Source: Nageia nagi
Lineage: Eukaryota; Pinophyta
Assembly (NCBI GenBank): GCA_050084985.1
Contig: JBITNC010000001.1
Span: 189,534,001-189,598,000 of the forward strand
DNA: 64,000 nt
Reading direction: 5' to 3'
Shown: positions 35,467 through 49,400 of the stretch, piece by piece
Numbering within the stretch: position 1 is the first letter of the stretch
Layout of the letters: each line of letters starts with the position of its first letter
Notes under the pieces: generated by a model
What the model was told of the DNA's origin: nothing
Database searches by the model: none
What the model saw: the letters and a program-made list of their open reading frames with translations, nothing else
Program-made: the position numbers and the translations under genes

Positions 35467-35930
35467 CACAAGAATAGTAATTATCACCATTATAATCATG
35501 TCAAAACATATAGAATGTTGGAAACTTTTAAAATGAACTTCCATTGTCAAACCTTGTAGAACGTTGGCCTACATGAGTACACAAAAAAGAAAATTATCAA
35601 AAATATGAGATGGTCATCATGGGGTAGTAATCATCATCATAATATTGTCACAACATATAACAAGTTAAAAAAATGGTCAAGTGAAATTCCAATGCCAAAC
35701 CTTGTAGACTCTCACCCTAAAAGATTATACAAAAAATACAATTTTGAAAAATATAATGTGGTAATCATTAACATTATAATAATGTCCTAACATATAATAA
35801 GCTAGAATATTCTTAGGTATACTTCTATTGTCAAACCTTGTAGAATGGCATTCTATAAGAGTGTATAGAAAAGAAAATTTTTAAAAATATGAGATAATAA
35901 TAATCATCATAAAAATAACATCATGATACA
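35050..35930 (+). repeat. Degenerate minisatellite upstream of the kinase gene
   Basis: About six or seven copies of a unit of roughly 90-150 bp. Each has aaaatatgagatggta, an atcatcaccat-type run, a tggacttccattgtcaaacc phrase and a taagattatacaaaaa-type end. The attgtcaaacc landmark occurs near 35181, 35305, 35392, 35542, 35691 and 35826. A short (TA)/(CA) microsatellite interrupts it at 35430-35470. It ends about 1.05 kb before the STN7 start codon. Confidence 0.8.
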
Positions 35931-36214
35931 AGAAATGAATATCCAAAAAATTGATAAGTGGAGGACTTAGAAAATTGCATCCATTCTCATATAATCGCTA
36001 TGAAAAACTTAAGTGAAGAAAAAGAGTTGCTAAAAGAAAAACTAAACATCTTAAATAAGAAAAGTGGTATTCCACCACTATGGAAGCTACTAGCTTGGAT
36101 ATTTTAAATGTATATCTACAAAACATTGAAATATATCAATCTCAAGATGCTTATTTTATCTCTTTTGGTATGATATGCAAAATAGACATCTCAAGATTGA
36201 TACCTTTCTACATT

Positions 36215-36237
36215 TGGTATATATATATATATATATA
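36215..36237. repeat. (AT)n microsatellite
   Basis: About 10 AT repeats between the minisatellite and the gene. Confidence 0.7.
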
Positions 36238-36539
36238 ATTGTAAAATAAATTTAAATTATAAACCTTACCTTTAAAAACTCAACCTACTTAATAAAAAAT
36301 TTGAGATTTATATGTAAATTAATAATGCTTGCAGTGAAATAGTAATAATAAAAGAGATTAGCATGTTTTAATTTAAATGATCTAATTTCTTTATTTCTTA
36401 AATGAAAAGTTAAGAGAAAAATATGTTTAAGAGATAGCTCAAATGTTTTAAGCATTAACTTTCTTTTTAAAAATTCAAAAATTTAAACTTTTGTATAGAT
36501 ATATGTGTTAGGTTGATGACTAATCTACGAAAAACCTAT

Positions 36540-36980
36540 ACTCTATAAAAAGATTGTAATAAGCCATTACATAATATATATATATTAATTAATTACAGCA
36601 CTTTTAACTTTAAAAAGATCATAATTGAAAGAAGTTTAAAGAATCATAGTTGAGAGAAAACTACTCAACTCTACCTGTCCTAAAAATAAGATATAGCCAA
36701 ATTCTGTTTAAGAAGAAAAAACTACAGCCGCACAGGATCTCCTCTGTAAGGCCTCTCTGCTGAAAACGAATGCTATTACAACGATGTGGGGAACGGAGGC
36801 CGCCCGAGTTGGATAGCTCATGCCCCACACACGTGGTCATGCACCACAAACTCAACGCAACCATTCTCTTCATCTCCATTCTAATCCACCAAGCCTATAC
36901 AACAAATTCGGATGAAAAACATTCATGGCATCCCTCCAATCCCAAAACGTCATTAGAAAAATCCACAAACAAACATAATA
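36540..36980 (+). promoter_or_regulatory. Presumed promoter and 5' leader of the STN7-like gene
   Basis: A TATA-like ctataaaaag is at about 36542-36551, some 430 bp before the start codon. The last 300 bp are much less AT-rich than the surround, as expected of a leader. No transcript evidence is available, so the assignment is tentative. Confidence 0.35.
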
Positions 36981-37406
36981 ATGGCAGTGTTAGCAACTGA
37001 TAGTTTTTGGGGTGTGACTCCTCTTGTTAGTTGCTGCAGCAGAAGAAAGAACCTCTACTCTTGCTTTATTGGAAGGAATGTGAAGCTTACTTGGAAGGAG
37101 AAACCACATCAGTTAATTCTGGGAAACAAGAGGAAGCACTTGATTTATGCACAATGGGAATTTTTGGGCTCTGATTTGATACTAGGTGTGGGTGTGGGAT
37201 TGCCATGCACTGTGATGGAGTGTGGGGATGTAGTGTACAGGAGCACATTGCCACAATCCAGCGGCATAAACATAACACCACCAGGGGTTATTTTGGCATT
37301 CTCGTCAGCATCGTATTTATGGGCGACACCTGGAGTGGCACCCGGATTCTGGGACATGTTCGTTTTGGCTGCTCTTGAACGATTTTTCCGACCATCTTAC
37401 AGAAAG
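36981..37406 (+). CDS. STN7: STN7 exon 1
   Basis: Residues 1-142: transit peptide, Cys-X4-Cys, membrane segment and the start of the stromal part (RFFRPSYRK). The donor is agaaag/gtaggt, phase 0. The open frame runs 36 codons further into the intron before a stop. A second possible donor 4 nt downstream (gtaggtatgc) would shift the frame. The start is the first ATG of the only frame that carries the family N-terminus. Confidence 0.9.
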
Positions 37407-40400
37407 GTAGGTATGCTCAATTGGAATACTCCTTGTTATACGGACATCAAATTTTTGAAGTCTTGTAGCAGATGGGATGCTGTAGGAATGGAACGCCATT
37501 GTTTGAAGTCTTGATTGGCAACTAGCGGAATCAATATCTAAAATGTTTGGATTAAGAGCTGCACCTATTAGTACCCAAAACATACATACAACAAATTTTT
37601 TTACTTCTTCTCAATTCGACACATGGGAAATTTTAACCCTTTAGAACAAATGATACGTACTTATCCTCGTTGTCTTTTCAAGTATGATCCGCCTATTTTG
37701 GATGATTTTCTGTTTTATAATTTTTATATTTTAAGGAAACTAAATTTATATGAAAATTGCCTCTGTGCAACAATTTCCTTCGAGCTATGGCCTCCTTCAT
37801 CTAGTTAAATATCTCTTCGTGTTAAGATATTGGTTGATTTATGCAATGGACTCATAGAGAGGTCGCCTCCACTTTTCTCTGTTGCTACTAAAATACTGTG
37901 GGAAAGTTCTAGCGGCAACAGGACCCTGTAATTAATAATTTTCAGTATCTGTAATATTAATCAGAATTTCAGGGTAAGAATAAATAATAAGTTTAGTTTT
38001 GGAAAGTGCAAACAATGTCTTGATTCCAATGGTGCAGGAAAGTTTTAGTGCCCCACCTTTAGCAGCCGCCCAAAGTTTTCTGCAAAAGAAAATAGCAGCT
38101 GCTAGATTTTAGGGGGAGATTCTACTTTTTTATTTTCCCTTGCAGAAGATGGATACAACTTGTTTGGGATCACCTGCCGAGGTAAAATAGAGCAGTAGCC
38201 CTTACATGGGACCAATGCCTTATTGCATTGAATGGCAATCTTACCAGGAAGAGTTTAAGAATCTAAAAGTCAACGTGGTCTTTAAATCTTGGCAAGAAAA
38301 GGGAGAGTAAATTACACTTTCTTCAAAGAGTTGTTCCAAGCTTCATATTTTAGAAGAGGATATTTGTTTCGTAAATTTGGGACTTGAACAGTTACATAGC
38401 AAATTACGGTTGTAGACAATGGAGCCATTGTTGTCAACATATTATTTGTCAATTTTAGGTACTTTCCACCCTTGCATACATAGTCTGTCGCATCTTTCAA
38501 AGTAATGACTAATCCTATCCTATAAAATCGGTAGATACATATCTCAACGATGTTGGAAAATGTAAAATCTTGTTCCACAAAATTGGTAAGTTACTTTTCT
38601 CAAAGACTTGTTTGTTTTGGATTCCCAATATGATACTATGTCTAGGACATCTAACATCAATTAGGGCAATTTGGTATATTGATCCGAAAATTGGATGAAT
38701 ATATAAAGTTTCCTAATGTATGCATAAAAATACATCAAAATTTGGTGATGTCATAATTTTGATGTCATCACGAAGGAAGAGAACCACCAACAGTCCATTT
38801 ACTGTCACAAACAAACCGCTAGCAGTCCATTCCTACACAGAAAAAGGGAAGCTGAAGAGTTTCTTAGCATTTTTGGAGTTATTTGGGAAGCTAAAGAGAC
38901 AGGTGCAGATGAAGGGGCATCGAATTACTTCAACAAAAATTCCTAGGGACTTTATTCTTGTTCAATTTTTTTGAAGCATAGAATTTGAAACTGAATTTGG
39001 GAGATGGTATCATCTTCTTGAGCTCTTAGAGGGAGAATTAAGGAGAAGCCATTGAAGAACCAGACCAAAATCTTCTTGAGCCACTTAGAGGGAGGTTTGA
39101 GAAGCCAAATCAAAACTTCTTGAATGAAGTCTGAACTTGAGAAGCATCTTTTGAAGTGTTGAGTGGAGTTGTCGAAGAAGTGTTGCAGCATTCAATAGGG
39201 AGATTGATGACTATGAGAGACAATGTTCTCTTCCACTGACTGTATTTTAATGTTTTCTTTTTGGCCAAATCCATAAAAACGAGCTCTTTTAGACTGGATG
39301 TACTGTCACATTAAGGGTAACCAGCATAAACATTTGTGTTCATGTGTGTGTGCAATTTTCTGTCAAAATCCTTAAATGATGAGAGCATGCGTTTTCTATG
39401 ATACTCAGTAGAGTTCACAAGATAGTAGGAGGTTGCAAAGAGTTCCAGAAGACATTCCTATGGAAAAAGAAAGTTTGCAATGTGGACAAACATTCTTTTG
39501 GAGAGAATCTAGTGATTCTAGGCAATATAGATCAATCAGGTCAAACAACATACCAAAATCTGCAAAGACCAAAGCTACAGATTAAAACATTACTATTATT
39601 TAGGAGATGTATATTATTGTGTAAAACCCTTGTCATTTGTAGAAAATTTGCACTGTAGAAGATTGCAATGTACCATGCATAGAAAACATTCATCAATGGT
39701 TGTCTCCAATTGTACGCATATGCCTGATCCTAAGTTGCATATTGCTAATTTTTTAGTCCATGTACTTTACCATCTTTTAATTCCTGATAATAATAAGTAT
39801 TGTCAAGTCTTTGATTATGATTAAATGATTGTTACATTTCTTGAGAATTTTAATAAGCTTGCTAATGTGTTCTATGAAGGAAAAGCTTAGCAAGAAGGGT
39901 GGAGGAGAAAGAAGAATAGATATTACAATGCAAAGGGAATCCATTTCCTGAAGCATGGATCTTCTTGGAAGAGCTGAATAATGAACATGACCAATACATC
40001 AAGTCTAGAATGCAAGGGAGAGAGTTTGGAGCTGAAATTTAGAGAATTGGCGCTACTCAAAATCCTTACTAAGTCTTCATTGGCAAGGCATTGAACAAAG
40101 AAGATAATCAAGATGACCAATACATCAAGTCTAGAATGCAAGGGAGAGAATTTGGAGCTGAAATTAGGAGAATTAATCTTGGCGCTCCTCAAAATCCTCA
40201 ATAAGCCTTCATTGGAAAGATATTGACCAAAGAAGAGAAGCAAATGCTTATTGAATTATTTGAGCAATTCAAAGACATTTTGGCTTGGTCCTACAATGAT
40301 ATCAAAACATATCGCATATAGTCTTTGAGACATGATTTCTCTCAAATTTGATATCAAACCATACTCCTTAAAACAAAGAAGATTTAATCCTATGCTTGAG

Positions 40401-43400
40401 TGGACTATACAAGTCAAGATGAAGAAAATGCTCTAGTCTAAAATCGTATTTCCTGTAAGGATCTCAACCTGGTTTGCTGATATCGTACAAGTAAGGAAGA
40501 AGAATTGGGAGATCTGAATTCACATTGACCTCAAGAACTTGAATCAGACTTCAATTAAAGACAACTATTCACTTTCTAGGGATCATTTACTATAGGTGGT
40601 TCAGATATTATGACTTTGCTGAATGGATTTTTAGGCTATGATCAAATCTTAATTGTTGAAGAAGACAAATACACGACTGCCTTCGGTACACCATTGTGAA
40701 CATTTTCTTATGAATTGGTACCATTTGATTTGGCTAATGTTGGATGGATTTGGCTTTCAATAATTTGTTATTAAAAATCATGGTTGTTTGTATGAATGAC
40801 TTGATTTCATTTTCCAAGAAAAGGAAAGACCATGCTTATCATCTAAACATGTTTTTGAGAGATGTAGGAAGTTTGGTGTATCTCTAAACTCTAAATTTTT
40901 ACCCAAGGAAACATCCTTTTGTCATATCATTTGAAAAGAAGGGACAAGTATTGAACCTCAAAGAGTAAAAGCAACAAGTGAAATTCCACAAACATTCAAC
41001 AAAATGGCTATACAATCCTTTTTGGAAAAATCAATTTCTTACATAGGTTTGTTCCTTTACACTTTGTAGTTAAACATTCCTCACCCAAAAAGAAGTTGAA
41101 AGGACAAATAGGATGCTGGATTGCTAAGATACAAGAGTTTGACTTGGAATTGAAGCCAACCAAAATCATGAGAGATAGAGGATAATGTTAGTTAATATCT
41201 ATAGTTCAAATAAATTCTGAAGAGAATGACAAAGTTGAGCCATGTACTAGTGTTGTTCATGGATTCTACTATATTGACATAATGAATTGGTGTTTTACTT
41301 AACATATGGCAAATGTCCATCTTATTCTAATATGTATGTTCTCAAGGATGGTTTCTTGTACAAAAACATAAAGATGGAACATTACCAAGATGTGTTAGAG
41401 AAGACCAAGCTGGAATTGTTTTGGAAGAATCCATAGTGGTGTGTGCAGCAAGAAATTTCTTTGATAAGGTGTAATGTGGATATCGTAGCCCACCCAAGAC
41501 TAAATCAATGAACAGAATAATTACTAAGTTGAGAAAATAACAACAACCAATGAAAAGAAGAAACAGGGTTGCAAACCAGTCTTTTGTAACACTAATAGAC
41601 TTGTATTTATATAATAAACAGCTGCTGATACAAGAAGATAAATCTAAGGCTACAAAGTCTCAATAAAAGAGATATAACTAACATCATAGTAGCCATACAG
41701 TGACATTATAATTACCAACAAAACAGCAGCAACGAATACCAAAAGTTTGCAGCCAAAACAGTGGAATAGAATGAAAATAACAGTCAAAATCGCAGCAGCA
41801 AATATCCATGAAATTGCAGCCACATTTGGTATACTTTTGGGTGTGAAAATGAAGCTATAAAACGTCCAAACAGCTGGAGAAACACGCCAAAGTCTGCAGC
41901 CAAGGATCCATCACTTCTCCACCACAAAACGAAGGATATTTTTTCATAAAAAAAACACATGCAAGACATCAGAAACTGCAGCTACGTTTTTCATTATGAA
42001 CCAGCCTACAAATTGAAGCAAGAACTCGTAGAATGCAGCAGAAATAGACCCAGACCAGTAAGGATGAAGAGGGCTACGAAAATAGAAAGTGGTTGCACAC
42101 AAAATGGATGCCTCACTCTGTTTTCTACAGCAGACCCCAAATGGAAGAAAACAATGAATGCTACCTATGTGCACTGCAAAAATACTTTTAAGAGAAATGG
42201 TGTAAGTTACTATACAATACAAAATGTAAGTAGCATGAGTATGGGGTGCATGAAGGGAGAGAACAGTAATTAAGTATACAACTACTCTAATATTGACAAA
42301 AAAGTTGAACTATTTTGGATCATTTTCTAACATTTCCCCCTTTGATGCAAAATGGAGAAATATCAAGTTTTGTCTTCAGCCTGGTGTGTGCTTGTTTCAG
42401 TAATTCTTTGGTCAAGATATCAGCCACTTGATTTTTAGTATTGACATACTCAACATTCATTTTGTTCTGTTGCACTAAATCCCTCACAAAATGATGTTTG
42501 AGCTCTATTTGTTTGGTCCTTGAGTGAAAAACTGGATTTTTGGACAGTTGGATTGCTCCACTATTATCATAAAAGATTTTAAGTGGCTCTTCTTGAATCT
42601 CTCCAAATCCATCAAGTATTCATTGCAATCACACTCTTTGAGTGCATGCTGAAGCGAAGGCTACATAATCAACTTCAGTGGATGACAATGCTACTATGTA
42701 TTGTTTCTTTGAACTTCAAAAGATCAATTCACTACCAAGACTGAAACAGTAGCCTGATGTAGATTTTATATCATCAATACAATCTCCTCAATCTGATTCT
42801 GTGAGCCCAATCAAACTTGTTTTCTTGGCTGATCTATAATGGATTCCATGATCACTAGTACTCTTGACATACTTGAGAATCCTCTTCATAGCTTGAAGGT
42901 TTCTTTTAGTGGGATTAGTCGTGTATCTTGATACAAGAGAAACTACAAAGGTGATATCAAGTCTTATAGATTTAAGAAACATGAGGCTACCAAACATGCT
43001 TCTATATCTTTTCTCATCAACTTTGGGACTGGCATTATCCCTCATTAGCTTCTCACCACCTGCGATGGGTTTATCAACAAGTTTGTAATCATACAATCCA
43101 AATTTCTTCAACATGTCAAGCATATACTTGGATTGGCAAATCAAGATTTCACCTTTTGATTGTTGAACGTCCATTGCAAGAAAGTATTGCATCAATCCAA
43201 GATCTATCATTTCAAACTCAGCCATCATAGTTGCCTTGAAGCTGTCTAACATGTCTTCGTAGCTACTTGCAACAATTAAATCATCAACATAAAGGAAAAC
43301 ATAAAGAGGATTAACATTTTCTATTTTCATGTACAAAGTGGGCTCATTTTTGCTTCTCACAAAGCCATTACCTAAGGACCAATTATCTATTCTTGAATAT

Positions 43401-46400
43401 CAAGCTCTTGGAGCTTGCATAAGACCACAGAGTGTCTTGTTCAATCTTTGCCTTCAACTTCACATCCCTGTGGTTGTTCCACATAGAACTCTTCATCCAT
43501 GACTCCATTAGGAAAAACTCTTAACATCTAGCTGACGAACTTTCCATCCTCTTTGGGTTTCTAATGCCAATAACAGTCTTATGGTGTCATGCCTTGTAAT
43601 AAGAGAATATGTCTCTTTATAATTGACACCATATGTTTGTGCAAAGCCTTTGGCAACTAATCTTGTCTTATGCCTATCAATAGTGCCATCACTATTGAAT
43701 TTGGTTTTGTGTACCCACTTGGTTCTAATGACAACTTTATCTTTTGGTGGCTGTACCAAATCCCAAGTTTCATTTCTTACTACCGATTCCATTTCTTTTT
43801 CGATTGTCTCAACCCATTCTTTACATTTTGTAGCTTCATCAAAGTTTCTAAGCTCACTTGAAATACAAGATAAAGCAAAACAAATTAATACATGAACAAC
43901 TTGATTTTCATTACCTTGCCTTGCTTGAAGTCTTGTTGTTCTCCTTTCAAAATTATGATTCAAAAGTTGTAAAGATGGATGTGAGCTTAACAACCTTTTA
44001 AACTTTCCTCATTGGGATGTAGAAGGTGAGCCACTTGATGCTGGAGTAGAAGTTGCTTCAATAGGTGTTCATGTAGTGGATTGCATGCCCTGTTCCTTTG
44101 GATTTTTCAGCCATGGAAGACCTCCTTTCTACTTTTGCAGTGATCATTATAATACCATTCTCAACAAAATTAACATCAAAGGAAATAATGGTCTTCTTAG
44201 TTTTAGGATTATAGAACTTGTATACCTTGCTTACATCATTATAACACATGAAGATATGAGGTTCACTTTTGGGATCCAATTTCTTTCTCTTTTCATCATT
44301 AACATGCACATACGCCAAGCAACTAAATACTTTAAAATGTGCGGCAATTGGTTTTTTACAATGCCAAGCTTGGTAGGGAGTTTTGTTCTTAATGGCCCTT
44401 ATATGACTTCTATTGATTATATAAGCAACTGTCTTCATTGCTTCACCCAATACATCCTCTCTAATCCTTGCTTTCAAGCATGCTTTTGGCTGACTCAACC
44501 ATTGTATTGTTCTTTCTTTCCACCACATCATTTTTTTGTGGTGTATAAGGTGCTGTTAGTTTCCTTTTAATGCCGTAAGAAAAACAATAGTCAAGAAACT
44601 CCTTAGAGTGAAATTCTCCCCCTCAATCCACTCTCAAATTCTTGATAGATTTTCCATTTTCATTCTCAGCCATAGCTTTGAATGTCTTGAAGGCTAAAAA
44701 AGCTTCATCTTTACTCTTCAACTAGTAAATCCAAACATATCTTTATTGCATCATCAATGAAATTGATGAAGTAAAAGCTCTTACCAATACTTGCACAAGA
44801 TATTGAACCACATAAATCAGAATGGACCAACTCCAATGGTTGACTTGCTTTCCAATTGCTAGGAGAAAACCTTTCCTTATGATGCTTTCCAATTATGTAG
44901 CCTTTGGACACTTCGTTGCTGCTTTTCACTTTCAGTTTTGATAGCTCATGTACCATTGCCTTTTGATGAAGAATATGAAGACTACCAAAGTTGAGGAGTC
45001 TATACCTCTCACACCACAACGAACTTGAATCTTCAATAGTAGCATAACATGTGCCACTGGTTGTCATATTGATTTTAAGTGAGAACATTCTAGCCTTTGT
45101 TAGAGAAGATGTGCCAATTAGCTTGTTTCCCTGCTTCTTGTAAAAAATAAGACACTCCTTTGCAAATACCAATTTGAAGCTCTTTTTTGTAATGTCCCCA
45201 ATTTTGGTGTCTCACTCATTTTTGCATTGCAATGATTTTTATTTGGCTCTTGGAGTGGGAGCCCCTATTCTAGGGATCCCATGTCTAATACCATATTGAT
45301 GTTTGATATTTTGTCTATCTGCATGCACTATGGAATTCAAGAAAATTATTTCATCTTTCTTTGTTGTTTCACTAGCAGATGGGTGCCACACCAGTGTTTC
45401 TGTGACAACCGGAGCACCATCTACATGACTAGTAACCCAATCTTATATGGTAGAACCAAACATGTTGATGTTTGATGTCATTTTATTGGATATGTAGTTC
45501 AATAGAATCATATTGTGTGTGACCAACAGCTGGCTAGCAGATATATTTATGAAGTCATTGATTCATAATTGTTTCATCTGACTCAGATATCTTTTTTGAG
45601 TTATTCCCAATGTTCAGTAAGGTGGGGAATGCGTTGATTTAAGGTACATTGAGTCACACGTATCATTGTAAATAAATTCTTAGTGACATATGTCTATGTT
45701 GTGTGAGACAATATGTACATATTTCTTATTGTATCCTTCCTCATATAAAAAATGTATTGGTTAGTATTGCGTCTTTTGAGAGTTGTGTATGAATAGATAA
45801 AAAGTCTTTACTCTTATCCAGATTTGAGTTTGGAGGGGTATGATCTTATCTTTCTCATATGTATTTAGCGTGCATCTCTAACAAAGGTTGTTTGGATTCT
45901 CTTTGTAGAGTCCCATTGACCTGTTTTTGTTGCCCATGGATGTTAATAAAATTGTCCATTCTTTTCTTCCTGGTTTAATTCTAGTTGGGGCTCTGTCTAT
46001 TATTTTACATGTATAATATATTGTTTGCTGATGTAATATAATTTAGATTCTTCTCCACTGTTTTGTGTTATTATTTGCAGTGTTTACGTTCAAATGTTGC
46101 ATACTCCAGTTTTCCTTTAGACTTGCCCCCTACAATTCTGTAACACATCCTTATATGAGCTACACAGGAAGGGAAAAGTCATGAGTGGAAGATCGAAAAC
46201 AGTTCATCTCCTGTCACTTTATAAAAGATTTGACACCAATCTAAGTCCATTGATATTAAGTTGGTGTTATTATAGTTGTTGCCATGTGGATTTGATGGTT
46301 TTGCTGGAGCTTTGCACTGTGTAGGAAATCACTTTATTGAATTCTGGAAAGGGAATGGGTGAAATTGAAAGAGCTGGTAGGGTTCTGCATGTGTTAAGAA

Positions 46401-49400
46401 GGCTTCCATGTTATATATTTTGGGTATCATTTTTGATGTGGAATTTTAAAATGGAATACATTTACCTTTAAAGACACATAAAACATAATCCAATTAAAAT
46501 TAATAAGCTGTTACCATTAAATGACAATAAGGTAATGCTACCTTTGGGCTTGAGATTACAGATAGCAGATCTTAAAAGATTCTGAAGATCTTGGGGAAGA
46601 GCTAAATTTACTGTTTGGGTCAAAGTTTACCTTGAAGCAACATTTTTTTGGTAGACTGAAGAAAAGAAATGCTATTGTGAAAGCAATGGTGAGTTCAGAA
46701 GATCATCAATGAAACAACTTGCAGCAGGTGTAACTGTAATGTGATTTAAGAAGATGCCAAAGCATAGTTATCAGAGAGTTTGCTAATACAATTTTATACA
46801 TTGTTCACTTGGTTATATTTACAAGGTTTTAAAATATGATTTTCACAAGCCTTGACGAAACATAGGAGTTTGGCTGCTAATGAAACAAAAGTGGGAGAAC
46901 AGGGCCATCTTATAGAGGAACATGGGCAAGGAAACTTGAAGATAAAAAATTGGTTTTGTAACTTTGTTACTATTGAAAAATGTGAGGTCATAACAGCCAA
47001 ACTATGGTTGTAGACACGAAAATGTGCAAACTTTTAGCTATGTACAGTCGTATTTTAAAGGCAGTTAATAGTAGTTAAATGATATATTCCTGTTAATATG
47101 TTATAGTGTTGGAAAATATAACACTCATGTTAGTACTTAGCAGTTGTATGGACATTTACGTTAGAGAGTTCAGTTTGGTGGTGACATCAAGGCATAATCT
47201 TAAATTTTAATGTATATAAATAAACGAAGACATTGTTTTGTATGTACTCTCAATGATAAACTAATCTCTTTTATTTCACTTTTTGTGATTTGTAGCTTCC
47301 AAAATTGCTTGCTCTTTTATTCTTTTCTTATTTCTTGAAATTTAATTTTAATCTTCAAGAGATGATTGTTGGCTTAGTAATTTTTTTTAAGCTTTTTCTC
47401 TTCTTTATCTTGTAATAGCTTTTCAGGTCATGCTGATAGTGCTTTGTTCCACTTCGTGTTTACTGTATTTTAGGAGATTTCACATACATTGATTGGCCAA
47501 ATCATGAGTTACGGAGTCTTGCTGCCTCTTATATGCTTGAAATAAGATAGTTGTGAACTGTGCTTTTCTCAGGATGACTTCATTTTTGAGAAAAAGCTTG
47601 GAGAGGGGGCATTTGGTGTAGTTTACAAATCTTCCCTAACAAAGAAGACACGTGGAAAGGTATTGTCTACTGTCTAAGCCAGTTTCTAAGATCATGCAAA
47701 CAATATTTGTAATTAAACAAGGTTTTCCAACTCCAAATTGGTTTTAGTTTGGACTGCATATTTTTTATGAAATTACTTATGACCAAGCTTTGAATTTAAT
47801 TTCTCAATTCTACAAAATGCACATTCCATAGTAATTCATCTTAAGAGCATCTATATTTTTCTTCATGGATAGGGTTGTTTAATGTATCAATGTGATTGTA
47901 TTTCATTCATTTATATAATCATGGTGACTAAATGCAGTAGAAAAGTTATGGTAGCTACAAAGCATGTGAATTTTTTTGAAACGTTTGGCCTTTTTCTGCA
48001 TAAAATTTGAATAGCAGTCATAGATAATTCTGGAATGCCTTTAGAGTCTTTTAGCATTCTAGGATAAGTGTAAGTTTCGTAAATAACAAAGGCACTTTTG
48101 GTGGCATTTTATAAAATATTTGCAGATCACATGGATTGTATAAATATGTTTCCATCTCTCAACTAATGTATGCAGGCTGGTGCTTTAGTGGTTAAAAAAG
48201 CAACGGAATATGGTGCTGTGGAAATATGGATGAATGAACGAGTTCGTAGGGCCTGTCCCACAAGCTGTGCTGATTTTGTTCATGGCTTCATTGAGGTGCA
48301 TCATTAATTTAAAGCTTAGCATCGAAATTCTTGACCTGAGGTCATTCTTTTAGAAATATTATTTTTTGCATAGACATGTTTAAGCCAGCTTGTTTGTTTA
48401 AACTGCTAACACTAGGTACAAATGATATTTTTAAGTATCGAATTGCAGAGTTCAACAAAAGGCAAAGGAGATGAATATTGGCTTGTATGGCGTTATGAAG
48501 GAGATGCCACGTTAGCAGATCTTATGCAGAGCAAAGATTTCCCTTACAATGTTGGTATCTTATCTGAAAATTTAAATAATTGCACTTTTTTTCCACTAAA
48601 TTTATGACAGTTTCTGAAAATATTTTTGTATTCTGATCCAATTTGGGCCAGGGAAATTGTTTCTCATATAATAGGGAACTATCTAAATCAAGCTTTTGCC
48701 CTTTCATATATTGTATTCACCCACCTTTTCAGAGTATTTGAACATGCAGATTTATTTTGTTGGTTATTTACATTTATTTTTTGAGGCCTAAGTCCATAAA
48801 GATACAAAATGGAGACAGTAAAGCAATTTCTGCATTGATCAGAGATGAAAACAGAATTGAATAGGTACATATAGGTCTTACAACCTGACACCATATTAGA
48901 GTTGTCAATCCCTTTTCAGAGTCTTTGAATGTGCAGATTTATGTTGTTAGATATTTACACTTTAATGTTTTGAGGCCAAGTCCATAAAGATACAAAATGG
49001 AGACAGTAAGGAAATGCCTGCGTTGATCAGAGATGAAAACAGAATTGGACAAGTACATATAGGTCTTACAACCTAATACGATATTAGAGTTGTCTATACA
49101 AGGAGAATTCGATACACTATATATGTTCACATATACAGTTGCATAAGCAAGCCGTCATAATCCAGGATAAAAAAGGTCCATATTTGAATTTTGCTTTTGA
49201 TTCTGTTGGAAATAATCTTTACTTCGGGAATGTATTTTGTCTTTTTGTTGAACATGAAAGTTCTTTTCTGAAGAATTTTGAGATTCCCATCATCCCACAT
49301 TGTATTAGATGTTGTAATATATTGATGGTAATATATTAGATTCCAGTCATCCGAGATTTACATCAATTTTCCATATTTTTGGTGCCATATTTGTGTTACT

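Larger units (their letters stand above)
41472..45185 (-). mobile_element. Ty1/copia relic, 5'-truncated, in intron 1
   Basis: On the minus strand the order is integrase, reverse transcriptase, RNase H, purine run (catcaaagggggaaa) and 3' LTR starting tgttagaaaatg at 42332. This is the copia order. The gag, the primer site and the 5' LTR are missing; the element stops near 45185. The LTR seems to extend to about 41472 (its far end is not exact) and holds a TATA-like tatataaatac. Confidence 0.85.
37407..47572 (+). other. STN7 intron 1 (10.2 kb)
   Basis: Begins gtaggt and ends ttttctcag. It contains an LTR-like repeat (39005-39370), a + strand gypsy relic (39840-41470), a minus-strand copia relic (about 41472-45185) and a + strand RNase H scrap (45395-45600). 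The parts 37407-38990 and 45600-47572 show nothing recognisable. Confidence 0.85.

Noticed and set aside
37407-37514. Continuation of the exon-1 frame past the splice donor
   Set aside because: Family alignment ends at RPSYRK, and exon 2 resumes in phase 0; the extension is intron.
37087-37583. Three minus-strand frames opposite STN7 exon 1
   Set aside because: Shadows of the exon; no family similarity.
41784-42273. Frames of 61-104 codons on both strands
   Set aside because: They lie in the copia 3' LTR and match nothing.
43623-44570. + strand frames of 63-164 codons
   Set aside because: Antisense shadows of the copia RT and integrase relic.
41465-45195. tgtaatgt seen at both edges of the intron-1 copia relic as a possible target duplication
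   Set aside because: The element lacks its 5' LTR at the right edge, so a duplication there is not expected; probably coincidence.
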